NCBI GenBank assembly: GCA_046262415.1
Contig: JBHEMU010000099.1
Coordinates: 1 to 24,356, forward strand
DNA: 24,356 nucleotides
Origin: JACDAS01 sp046262415
GTDB lineage: Bacteria > Actinomycetota > Thermoleophilia > Gaiellales > Gaiellaceae
Direction of reading: 5' to 3'
The notes under the pieces were generated by a model. The model was not told the DNA's origin, searched no databases, and saw nothing but the letters and a program-made list of their open reading frames with translations. Made by a program: the position numbers and the translations under genes. This document shows positions 6,469 to 13,445 of the stretch, one piece after another. Position 1 is the stretch's first letter. Each line of letters begins with the position of its first letter.

Positions 6469-7593
6469 TTACCCGATCGTCGCCCGGAGCGCGTCCACGA
6501 CGTACTCCTGATCCTCGGCCGCGAGGCTCGCGTGGAACGGCAGCGCCAGCGTCCGCGCGCTCACCGCCTCCGAGACGGGCAGCATCCCCTCGGAGAAGCC
6601 GAAGCGCTCGCGCATGTAGGGCTGCAGGTGGATCGAGGGGAGGTAGCGCGCGCTGGCGACTCCGCGCGTCTCGAGGCCGGCGATGACGCGCTCGCGGTCG
6701 GCTCCGGCGGGCAGCTTCACGACGTAGACGAACCAGGAGCGGACATGCTCGTCGTCGTCGGCCAGTGGCGGCTCCACGTCGAGGCCTGCCAGCAGCTCGC
6801 CGTAGCGGGCCGCCACTTCACGCCGCGCCGCCAGGATCGTCTCGAGCTTCTCGAGCTGCCCGATCCCGAGGGCGGCCGAGAGGTCGTCGAGGCGGTAGTT
6901 GTAGCCGTAACGGGCGTGCTCGAGCCAGCCGCCGGAGTCGGCGCGGCCCTGGTTTCGCAGCGAGACGAGCAGCTTCCACTCGTCCTCGCCGGCGGTCGTG
7001 ACGGCACCGCCCTCGCCGGTCGTGATCTGCTTGTTCGGATAGAAGGCGAAGACCGCCGGGTGCCCGTGCGAGCCGATCGGCGCCCCCCTGTACTCGGCGC
7101 CGAGCGCCTCGCACGCGTCCTCGACCAGAGCGAGCCCGTGCCGCTCGCAGATCGCGGTCAGCTCGTCCAGCTCGCACGGGTAGCCGAAGATGTCCACGGC
7201 CACGACCGCGCGCGTCCGGTCGGTGACGGCGGCCTCGACCGCGGCCGGGTCGAGGTTGAGCGTCCGCGGGTCGACGTCGGCGAAGACGGGCGTCGCTCCC
7301 TCGTAGAGGGCGCAGTTGGCCGAGGCGACGAACGAGTAGGGCGAGGTGATCACCTCGTCGCCGGGGCCGACGCCGGCGAGGCGCATGCAGAGGTGCAGGC
7401 CGGCCGTGCCGCTCGAGACGGCGGCGCAACGCCGCGCGCCGACCGCCCGGGCCAGGAGCTCCTCGAAGCGAGGGCCGGTCGGGCCGAGCGAGAGCCGCCC
7501 GGAGCGCAGCACCTCGAGGACGAGCTCCTCGTCGCGCTCGTCGACGAGCGGCCGTGACAGCGCGATCTGGCGCCGGTCGACGGCGGCGGTCAC
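6469..7593 (-). CDS. DegT/DnrJ/EryC1/StrS family PLP-dependent aminotransferase
   Basis: A 374-residue fold-type I aminotransferase of the family that usually aminates keto-sugars for cell-surface polysaccharides or antibiotics. Visible features are LSLGPTGPRFEELLARAVGA (35-54), the cofactor phosphate-binding SSGTAGLHL (60-68), SPYSFVASANCAL (84-96), VEDACEALGAEYRG with the pyridine-contacting Asp159, and YPNKQITTGEGGA with the Schiff-base Lys188. The length is normal. The GTG start at 7593 overlaps the ilvE stop in a GTGA, so translation is probably coupled to ilvE. Its place in an amino-acid operon is odd for a sugar aminotransferase; the substrate cannot be told from the sequence. Confidence 0.92.
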   Translation of the reverse strand: MTAAVDRRQIALSRPLVDERDEELVLEVLRSGRLSLGPTGPRFEELLARAVGARRCAAVSSGTAGLHLCMRLAGVGPGDEVITSPYSFVASANCALYEGATPVFADVDPRTLNLDPAAVEAAVTDRTRAVVAVDIFGYPCELDELTAICERHGLALVEDACEALGAEYRGAPIGSHGHPAVFAFYPNKQITTGEGGAVTTAGEDEWKLLVSLRNQGRADSGGWLEHARYGYNYRLDDLSAALGIGQLEKLETILAARREVAARYGELLAGLDVEPPLADDDEHVRSWFVYVVKLPAGADRERVIAGLETRGVASARYLPSIHLQPYMRERFGFSEGMLPVSEAVSARTLALPFHASLAAEDQEYVVDALRATIG

Positions 7594-8516
7594 GCGCCCG
7601 CGGGCGCGCGCGTGGCGTACTCGAGCCACTGCGCCCAGCGCTCGCTGCGCCCGCGCACCGTGTCCCAGTAGGCCTGCTGGAGCTCGAGCGTGATCGGGCC
7701 GACGCCGATCTCCTGGTCGTCGACCGACCGGAGCGGCGTCACCTCCGCGGCGGTCCCGACCATGAAGACCTCGTCCGCGAGGTAGAGGTCGGGCCGGATC
7801 AGGTTCTTCTCGACGACGCGGTAGCCCAGGTCCTGCGCGATCTGGATGACGGTGTCGCGCGTGATCCCCGGGAGGATCGAGGTGGACAGGTCGGGGGTGT
7901 AGAGCACCCCGTCCCGGATGATGAAGATGTTCTCGCCTGAGCCGTCCGCGACGTAGCCGTCGTCGGTCAGCAGGATCGCCTCGTCGTAGCCGGCGCGGTT
8001 GGCCTCGTGGACCGCCAGCATCGAGTTCAGGTAGATGCCCGTCGCCTTGGCGACGTGCGGGACGGTGTTCGGCCCGACGCGCTTCCAGGAGGAGACCATC
8101 GCGCGGATCCCGGCCTTCTGGCCCTCCTCGCCGAGGTACGGCGCCCAGGGCCAGCTCATGATCACCGTGTCGACGGGGTTGGAGCCGGCGTGGACGCCGA
8201 GCTCCCCGTACCCGTAGAACGCGATCGGCCGCAGGTAGCACTCGGGCAGACCGTTGACCGAGACCAGCTCGTGCGCGGCTGCGCGAAGCTCCTCGACGCT
8301 GTGGGGGATCTCCATGTAGAGCAGCCGGGCCGAGTTGTGGAGCCGCTGCAGGTGGTCGGCCAGGCGGAAGACCGCCGGCCCCTTCGGCGTCTCGTAGCAG
8401 CGGATCCCCTCGAAGACGCCGGTGCCGTAGTGCAGGCCGTGGGCGCCCACGTGGATCCGGGCGTCGGCCCAGTCGACCAGCTCGCCGTTCATCCAGATCT
8501 TCTCGAGCTCTTGCAC
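7590..8516 (-). CDS. ilvE: Branched-chain amino acid aminotransferase
   Basis: Fold-type IV PLP enzyme that carries out the last step of leucine, isoleucine and valine synthesis, transferring the amino group from glutamate. The 308-residue protein begins QELEKIWMNGELVDWADARIH and contains HYGTGVFEGIRCYET (29-43), the cofactor Lys157 in PHVAKATGIYLNS, and DGSGENIFIIRDG, followed by STSILPGITRDTVIQIA. All are standard for the IlvE group I branch. The start is GTG at 8516, 14 bp after the stop of the YbaK-type gene; the stop overlaps the downstream DegT start by 4 nt. Confidence 0.96.
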   Translation of the reverse strand: MQELEKIWMNGELVDWADARIHVGAHGLHYGTGVFEGIRCYETPKGPAVFRLADHLQRLHNSARLLYMEIPHSVEELRAAAHELVSVNGLPECYLRPIAFYGYGELGVHAGSNPVDTVIMSWPWAPYLGEEGQKAGIRAMVSSWKRVGPNTVPHVAKATGIYLNSMLAVHEANRAGYDEAILLTDDGYVADGSGENIFIIRDGVLYTPDLSTSILPGITRDTVIQIAQDLGYRVVEKNLIRPDLYLADEVFMVGTAAEVTPLRSVDDQEIGVGPITLELQQAYWDTVRGRSERWAQWLEYATRAPAGA

Positions 8517-8530
8517 CGGCGCGGCGAATC

Positions 8531-9016
8531 CTATCCGTCCTCGACGACGTCGACCGCGTGCGCCCTGCTCAGCCGCATCAGCTCGGCCGGAGAGATGCCG
8601 AGCATGTGGCTAGGCGAGCCCGCCCCGGCCCACACGATCGGGTGTGTCAGCAGCGTCCGCTCGATCAGGGCGTGCGCCGGCCGCGGCAGCGGGAACGGCG
8701 CCACTCCTCCCGGCGGGAAGCCGGTCGTCTCCTCGACCCGATCGGGGCCGGCGACGCGCGCACGTCCGGCGCCGAGGGCCGCGGCGACCTTCGCGGCGGA
8801 GGCGCGCCGGTCGCCCGGAACGAGCACCAGCACCGGGCGGCCGTCGCAGTCGAAGACGAGGGTCTTGACGATCAGACCGAGCTCGCAGCCGAGCGCGTCA
8901 GCGGCGTCGCGCGCCGTCGGCGTGCCGGCGGCGAACTCCTCCACGCGCGCCTCGGCGCCCGCTTCCCGGAGGTACGCGACGACCCGCTGCACCGGCTCCG
9001 GCCACCTCGAGCTCAC
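8531..9016 (-). CDS. YbaK/EbsC-family aminoacyl-tRNA deacylase
   Basis: A 161-residue single-domain protein of the YbaK/ProXp family, which hydrolyses mischarged tRNAs such as Cys-tRNA-Pro or Ala-tRNA-Pro. It begins SSRWPEPVQRVVAYLREAG, the common N-terminus of actinobacterial members. It has LIVKTLVFDCDGRPVLVLVPGDRR with the invariant family lysine (VKT), TGFPPGGVAPFP, and a late IVWAGAGSPSHMLGISPAEL. The substrate cannot be told from sequence. The GTG start at 9016 overlaps the stop of a 54-aa ORF (GTGA), and ilvE follows after 14 bp. Its function is linked to translation quality rather than to the surrounding amino-acid synthesis. Confidence 0.92.
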   Translation of the reverse strand: MSSRWPEPVQRVVAYLREAGAEARVEEFAAGTPTARDAADALGCELGLIVKTLVFDCDGRPVLVLVPGDRRASAAKVAAALGAGRARVAGPDRVEETTGFPPGGVAPFPLPRPAHALIERTLLTHPIVWAGAGSPSHMLGISPAELMRLSRAHAVDVVEDG

Positions 9017-9177
9017 TTCGGAATGACCACGCGCTGACTGGGTGTGCTGGGCGAGTGCGAGGCTAGGACGCAGGGCGCCCGCGTGGCAGCGCCACGGGGG
9101 CGCCCGAGGACGACGAATCGCGCCGCCCAGCGCGGCCAGGCGGCCCGTGCGTCGTTTCGAAGGGAGCTCCAGTTCAT
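9013..9177 (-). CDS. 54-aa bridging ORF between serA and the YbaK-type gene
   Basis: The whole serA-ybaK spacer is one open frame. Its ATG (9177-9175) overlaps the serA TGA as ATGA, and its own TGA (9015-9013) overlaps the ybaK GTG as GTGA. The predicted protein starts MNWSSLRNDARAAWPRWAAR and is basic, tryptophan-rich at the N-terminus and proline/serine-rich later. It has no recognisable domain, membrane helix or signal peptide. It may be a true small protein or a device that carries terminating ribosomes across the spacer. Chance is not excluded because GC-rich DNA leaves frames open. Confidence 0.4.
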   Translation of the reverse strand: MNWSSLRNDARAAWPRWAARFVVLGRPRGAATRAPCVLASHSPSTPSQRVVIPK

Positions 9178-10754
9178 CCGAGCCGGATGAAGCGGGCGTC
9201 GTCGAAGCCCTCGTCGTGGAAGCGGGAGACGAGCTCGGCGGGCGCCTCGTTGTCGATCGACAGGGCCATCAGCGCCTTGCCGCCGCGGCGCGTCCTCGAC
9301 ACGGTCATGTTCGCGATGTTGACGCCGGCGCCGCCGAACAGCGTCCCGACGCGGCCGATCACGCCCGGCACGTCGTCGTACCGGAAGAACACCATCAGCG
9401 GCGCGAGCTCGAGCTCCAGCTCGAAGCCGAGCGCGCTCACGAGCCAGAGCCGGTGGTCGCCCCCGATCGTCGTCCCCGCGACGCGGAGCTCCCCCCCGTC
9501 CGCCCGGACCGACACGCGGACGAGGCTCGTGAAGTCGCGCGACGTGCGGCGCCGCTCCTCGTGCACCTCGATCCCGCGCTCGGCGGCGACGAGCGGCGCA
9601 TTCACGTAGTTGACGGGCTGGTCGGTCCGGCCCTGGAAGGCGCCGTTCAGCGCCGCGACCGTGAGCAGTCGCGTGTCGTAGGCGGCGAGCCCTCCGTAGT
9701 AGGAGAGCCCGATCCGCTCGGCGCGGCCCTCCGCCAGCTCCATCGCCAGGCGGCCCAGCTTCGCGGCGAGCGGGACGTACGGGCCGAGGACGTCCAAATC
9801 CTCGGCGCCGATCGACGGGATGTTGACCGCGTTCGGGACGAGCCGACCCTCGAGCGCGGCCACGACCTGCTCCGCCACGATCACGCCCGCTCGGTCCTGG
9901 GCCTCGGCCGTGGAGGCGGCCAGGTGCGGGGTGACGACGACGTTGTCGAGCTCGAGCAGGGGGCCGGTGTAGGGCTCGGCGCCGAAGACGTCGAGCGCCG
10001 CGGCGGCGACCTTGCCCGACCGGAGCGCCTCGAGGAGCGCGTCCTCGTCGACGAGCTCCCCCCGGGCGGCGTTGATCAGCCGGACGCCGTCGCGCATCCG
10101 GCCGAAGGCCTCGGCCCCGATCGAGCCCTGGGTCTCGTCGGTCAGCGGCAGGTGCAAGGTGAGGAGGTCCGCCTCCGCGAGGACGTCGTCCGCCGACTCG
10201 GCCCGCTCGACGCCGAGCTCGCGGAACCGCTCCCGCGCGACGAACGGATCGTGCGCGAGCACCCGCATGCCGAGGCCCGCCGCGCGACGTGCGACCTGCT
10301 GTCCGATCCGGCCGAAGCCGAGCACGCCGAGCGTCTTCCCCGCCACCTCGATGCCCGCGTGACGCGAGCGCTCCCACCGGCCTGCCTTGAGCGCCGCGTG
10401 CGCCTGGGGGATGTTCCGGCTCAGCGCCAGCAGCAGGCCGATCGTGTGCTCGGCGGCGGAGACGACCGTCGACTCCGGCGCGTTCGCGACGACGATGCCG
10501 CGGCGGGTCGCGGCGCCGACGTCGACGTTGTCGACGCCGACCCCCGCGCGCCCGATCACCTTGAGCCGGCCTGCCCGCTCGAGCACCGCTGCCGTCAGCT
10601 GCGTCGCCGACCGCACGACGATCCCGTCGTAGCGGCCGATCGTCGCCGCGAGGTCGGACTCGCCGTCCTCGGTCACGTCGAACCGGCTCCGCAGCAGCTC
10701 GATCCCCGCCGCGGCGATCGGCTCCCGGACGAGCACCGCGAGGCGGTCGCTCAC
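9174..10754 (-). CDS. serA: D-3-phosphoglycerate dehydrogenase
   Basis: First enzyme of the phosphorylated serine pathway, oxidising 3-phosphoglycerate to 3-phosphohydroxypyruvate with NAD. The protein has 526 residues. It shows GRAGVGVDNVDVGAATRRGI (68-87), the NAD-binding GFGRIG (146-151), and the catalytic Arg231 (INAARGELVDEDAL), Glu260 and His277 (VVTPHLAASTAEAQ). An intervening allosteric-substrate-binding domain (about 315-445) and a C-terminal ACT domain (about 450-526, FFRYDDVPGVIGRVGTLF) follow. The length matches the long actinobacterial type regulated by serine. The start GTG (10754-10752) overlaps the stop of the upstream aminotransferase as GTGA, so the two are translationally coupled. 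Confidence 0.97.
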   Translation of the reverse strand: MSDRLAVLVREPIAAAGIELLRSRFDVTEDGESDLAATIGRYDGIVVRSATQLTAAVLERAGRLKVIGRAGVGVDNVDVGAATRRGIVVANAPESTVVSAAEHTIGLLLALSRNIPQAHAALKAGRWERSRHAGIEVAGKTLGVLGFGRIGQQVARRAAGLGMRVLAHDPFVARERFRELGVERAESADDVLAEADLLTLHLPLTDETQGSIGAEAFGRMRDGVRLINAARGELVDEDALLEALRSGKVAAAALDVFGAEPYTGPLLELDNVVVTPHLAASTAEAQDRAGVIVAEQVVAALEGRLVPNAVNIPSIGAEDLDVLGPYVPLAAKLGRLAMELAEGRAERIGLSYYGGLAAYDTRLLTVAALNGAFQGRTDQPVNYVNAPLVAAERGIEVHEERRRTSRDFTSLVRVSVRADGGELRVAGTTIGGDHRLWLVSALGFELELELAPLMVFFRYDDVPGVIGRVGTLFGGAGVNIANMTVSRTRRGGKALMALSIDNEAPAELVSRFHDEGFDDARFIRLG

Positions 10755-11902
10755 ACCCTGGCGCCGCCGTAGGCGTCGAGCGCTCGCGTCACCGCCGTGC
10801 CGCGCTCGATCTCGGCCCCGGCCTCGTGCAGCGCCAGCTCCAGGGCCGCGAGGGCGGTCGTGACGTCGAACAGGTCGAACCAGCCGATGTGGCCGACGCG
10901 GACGATCTTCCCCTCGAGCTTGCCCTGGCCGCCCGCCAGGGTGACGCCGAAGCGGTCGCGGATCGTGAGCACGAGCTCCCGGCCGTCCACGCCCTCGGGC
11001 ACCTTCAGAGCGGTCACGACCGCGGAGCGGTCCTCGTCCGGCGAGAACAGCTCGAGCCCCATCGCCTTGACTCCCTCGCGGCAGGCGCGCCCGAGCCGCG
11101 CGTGCCGGTCGAAGGCCGCCTCAAGCCCGTCCTCGAGCAGGAGGCCGAGCGCCACGTCGAGTGCCGCGACGATCGGGACCGCGGGCGTGTACGGGCTCTG
11201 CGGCTTGCGCTGGTGGCGCCGGGTCGTCTGCCAGTCGAAGTAGTAGCGGGGGGAGGTGGAGCGCTCCGTCTCGGCCCAGGCGGCGTCCGACACGGACGCG
11301 AACGAGAGCCCCGGCGGCGCCATCAGCGCCTTCTGAGAGCCTGAGACGGCGGCGTCGATCCCCCACTCGTCGGTCTCGAGCGGCACGGCGCCGAGGCTGG
11401 AGACCGCGTCGACGACGACGAGCGCACCCGCTTCCCTCGCCACCGCGGCGAGCGCCGCCACGTCGCTGACGACGCCGGTCGACGTGTCCGACTGGGTCAG
11501 GAGGACCGCCGCGGCGCCGCCGAGCTCGCGCAGGCGGGCGGCGAGGTCGTCCGGGGACGGCGTCTCGCCCCACTCGTAGACGATGTCGTCGACGTCACAG
11601 CCGTAGGCGCGAGCCAGCGCGGCCCAGCGCTCGCCGAAGTAGCCCGCGGTCGGCACCACCACGCGGTCCCCGGGGGAGCAGAGGTTCGCCACCGCCGACT
11701 CCATCGCACCGGTTCCGGAGGCGGTGAAGACGAGCACCTCGCCCCCGGTCCGGTAGACCTCCCGCAGCCGGAGCAGGCAGCGCGCGAAGAGACGGCGGAA
11801 GTCCGGCCCCCGGTGATGCTCGATCGGCGCCGCCATCGCGGCGAGCACCTGCGGCGGCACGGGCGTCGGCCCGGGCGTCAGCAGGTAGCGCTTCTCTGGC
11901 AC
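10751..11902 (-). CDS. Class V aminotransferase (alanine-glyoxylate / serine-pyruvate / phosphoserine type)
   Basis: A 383-residue PLP enzyme. Motifs in order are KRYLLTPGPTPVPPQVL, FTASGTGAMESAVANL (59-74), LLTQSDTSTGVVSDV, VVVDAVSSLGAVPLETDEW with Asp165, and SGSQKALMAPPGL with the Schiff-base Lys191. The family includes serine-pyruvate and alanine-glyoxylate aminotransferases. In several lineages members paired with serA act as the phosphoserine aminotransferase in place of SerC. The 4-nt overlap with serA supports that role here, as an inference. The GTG at 11902 is chosen because homologues start at this point and no ATG lies in frame upstream; GGGAGG partly overlaps the start codon. It is the first gene of the operon. 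Confidence 0.93.
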   Translation of the reverse strand: MPEKRYLLTPGPTPVPPQVLAAMAAPIEHHRGPDFRRLFARCLLRLREVYRTGGEVLVFTASGTGAMESAVANLCSPGDRVVVPTAGYFGERWAALARAYGCDVDDIVYEWGETPSPDDLAARLRELGGAAAVLLTQSDTSTGVVSDVAALAAVAREAGALVVVDAVSSLGAVPLETDEWGIDAAVSGSQKALMAPPGLSFASVSDAAWAETERSTSPRYYFDWQTTRRHQRKPQSPYTPAVPIVAALDVALGLLLEDGLEAAFDRHARLGRACREGVKAMGLELFSPDEDRSAVVTALKVPEGVDGRELVLTIRDRFGVTLAGGQGKLEGKIVRVGHIGWFDLFDVTTALAALELALHEAGAEIERGTAVTRALDAYGGARV

Positions 11903-11953
11903 CTCCCGGAGCGTAGCGGCAGAGTTCCTTTCGTCGGTCGCCGCTTCATCTCG

Positions 11954-11974
11954 GCAGGAACTCCTGCGTAGTCT
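11954..11974. promoter_or_regulatory. Inverted repeat and candidate -10 in the divergent promoter gap
   Basis: The 78-bp gap between the aminotransferase and the membrane-protein gene contains GCAGGA-AC-TCCTGC (11954-11967). TAGTCT (11969-11974) on the plus strand lies 6 bp before the GTG at 11981, the spacing expected of a leaderless transcript. The dyad could be an operator serving both directions. Both calls are tentative. Confidence 0.35.
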
Positions 11975-11980
11975 GCGGTC

Positions 11981-12628
11981 GTGGAGACGCTCCTCGCCTT
12001 CGCGGCAACCCTGATCTCGCTCCGGCTCGCAGGCCGGCTCGCGTCCAGGTGGCGGGCCCGGCGGACGCCGGAGCAGGCCCTCTGGGCGGCGGCCCTCGGA
12101 GCCTACGCCCTCGCCTCGGCGGCGCTCGCCTGGGGCGCCGCGGCGGGCTGGGACGACCGGGCCTTCCGCGCCTACTACCTGTTCGGCGGCCTGCTGACCG
12201 CCGCCTTGCTCGGAGCCGGCTCGCTCGCCCTCGCCGGACGGCGCGCCGCGCTTCCGGCCGTCCTCGTGTACTCGGGACTGGCAGTCGGGATCGCGGTCTC
12301 CGAGCCGCTGACGGCTCCCGTGAGGGGGACGGGCATCCCGGCCGCGCAGGAACACCTCGACCTCTTCCCGGCGCGGCTGCTCGCGCTCGTCGGAAACCTC
12401 GGCGGCACGGCGGCGGTCGTCGGGGTGGCCCTGCGCTCCTTTCGGCGCCGGCCGCTCGGCAACGGGCTCGTGCTGGCCGGCGTCGGCGTCGCTGCCGGCG
12501 GGAGCGCCCTCGCGGGCCTCGGCGAGGCGGGGACCGCAGCCTTCGCGGCCGTCGCGGCACTCCTGCTCTACGCGGGCTTTGCGGTGCCGGGCGGCAGGAA
12601 GTTGAAGCCCTCCTCCGGGTCCAGCTAA
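11981..12628 (+). CDS. Polytopic membrane protein, unknown function
   Basis: A 215-residue, strongly hydrophobic protein rich in Ala, Leu and Gly with about seven predicted membrane segments. The first is at 2-18, the next begin near 33, 60, 86 and 132, and two lie near 160-200. The C-terminal tail is basic (PGGRKLKPSSGSS). There is no recognisable catalytic motif, and I do not know the family. The GTG start at 11981 directly follows a possible -10 hexamer, suggesting leaderless translation. The gene ends 40 bp before the ABC ATPase, and the putative promoter of that pair lies within its last codons, so it may be transcribed with the transporter or separately. Confidence 0.75.
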   Translation: METLLAFAATLISLRLAGRLASRWRARRTPEQALWAAALGAYALASAALAWGAAAGWDDRAFRAYYLFGGLLTAALLGAGSLALAGRRAALPAVLVYSGLAVGIAVSEPLTAPVRGTGIPAAQEHLDLFPARLLALVGNLGGTAAVVGVALRSFRRRPLGNGLVLAGVGVAAGGSALAGLGEAGTAAFAAVAALLLYAGFAVPGGRKLKPSSGSS

Positions 12629-12644
12629 GTTAGCCGCTGCTAAC
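12602..12644 (+). promoter_or_regulatory. Candidate promoter with TetR-type operator upstream of the ABC transporter
   Basis: TTGAAG (12602-12607) and TAAGTT (12626-12631) are spaced by 18 bp and make a plausible promoter. The perfect inverted repeat GTTAGC-CGCT-GCTAAC (12629-12644) overlaps the -10 and start region. Palindromes of this size and position are typical sites for TetR-family repressors that control efflux or export pumps. No regulator gene is visible in this window. Confidence 0.5.
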
Positions 12645-12668
12645 AGTCCGGCCGACCCGAGGAGCCCC

Positions 12669-13445
12669 GTGGAGAGCACGTCCGCCGCAGCTTCGCAACC
12701 GAATACCGCAGCCCCGCGGAGCCACGTCGTCGTCGCGCACGAGCTCACGCGCAGGTTCGGCGCCGGCGAGACCGCTGTCGACGCGCTGCGCGGCGTCTCC
12801 CTCGACATCGCCCGGGGCAAGCTGACGGCGGTCATGGGCCCCTCTGGATCCGGCAAGTCGACGCTCATGCACATCCTCGCCGCGCTCGACAAGCCCACGT
12901 CGGGCACGGTTTCGATCGAGGGCAGGGAGGTGACCAAGCTGAACGACAACGAGCTGACGAAGCTCCGGCGCGAGCACATCGGCTTCATCTTCCAGTTCTT
13001 CAACCTGCTGCCGATGCTGACCGCGGAGGAGAACGTCGTGCTGCCCCTGTCGATCGCGGGCGAGGACGTCGACGACGCGTGGGTCACGGAGCTGCTCGCC
13101 AACGTCGGGCTCGCGGAGCGCCGCTCCCACCGGCCTGCCGAGCTCTCCGGCGGCCAGCAGCAGCGCGTCGCGATCGCGCGCGCGCTCGTCTCGCGCCCGA
13201 CGGTGATGTTCGCGGACGAGCCGACCGGCAACCTCGACTCGAAGACGAGCGGCGAGATCCTGGAGCTGATGCGCAGCTCGGTCGAGGAGCTCGGCCAGAC
13301 GACCGTGATGGTCACGCACGAGGCGCGCGCCGCTGCGATCGCCGACCGGATCCTCTTCCTGGCGGACGGCAGGATCGTCAAGGACCTGCCGCGGTCGACC
13401 GCGGCGGAGGTGCTGGAGGCGATCGAGGAGCTCACGGCCGCGTGA
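12669..13445 (+). CDS. ABC transporter ATP-binding protein (MacB/LolD type)
   Basis: A 258-residue nucleotide-binding subunit of a MacB/LolCDE-like exporter. It has Walker A GPSGSGKST (57-65), a Q-loop near 109 (FIFQFFNLLPMLTAEENV), signature LSGGQQQR (159-166), Walker B VMFADEP with Glu184, D-loop NLDSKTS, and H-loop His217 (VTHEAR). The IFQFFNLLP context is typical of the MacB/LolD subfamily. About 20 residues precede the domain and look like a non-conserved leader, so a later start cannot be excluded. The GTG start at 12669 follows the candidate operator. The stop codon overlaps the permease start in a GTGA, so the two subunits are translated together. Confidence 0.95.
   Translation: MESTSAAASQPNTAAPRSHVVVAHELTRRFGAGETAVDALRGVSLDIARGKLTAVMGPSGSGKSTLMHILAALDKPTSGTVSIEGREVTKLNDNELTKLRREHIGFIFQFFNLLPMLTAEENVVLPLSIAGEDVDDAWVTELLANVGLAERRSHRPAELSGGQQQRVAIARALVSRPTVMFADEPTGNLDSKTSGEILELMRSSVEELGQTTVMVTHEARAAAIADRILFLADGRIVKDLPRSTAAEVLEAIEELTAA

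Noticed and set aside
13079..13441. N-terminal extension of the permease frame
   Set aside because: It is an alternative frame of the ABC ATPase gene; the permease begins at the GTG overlapping the ATPase stop, where family N-termini begin.
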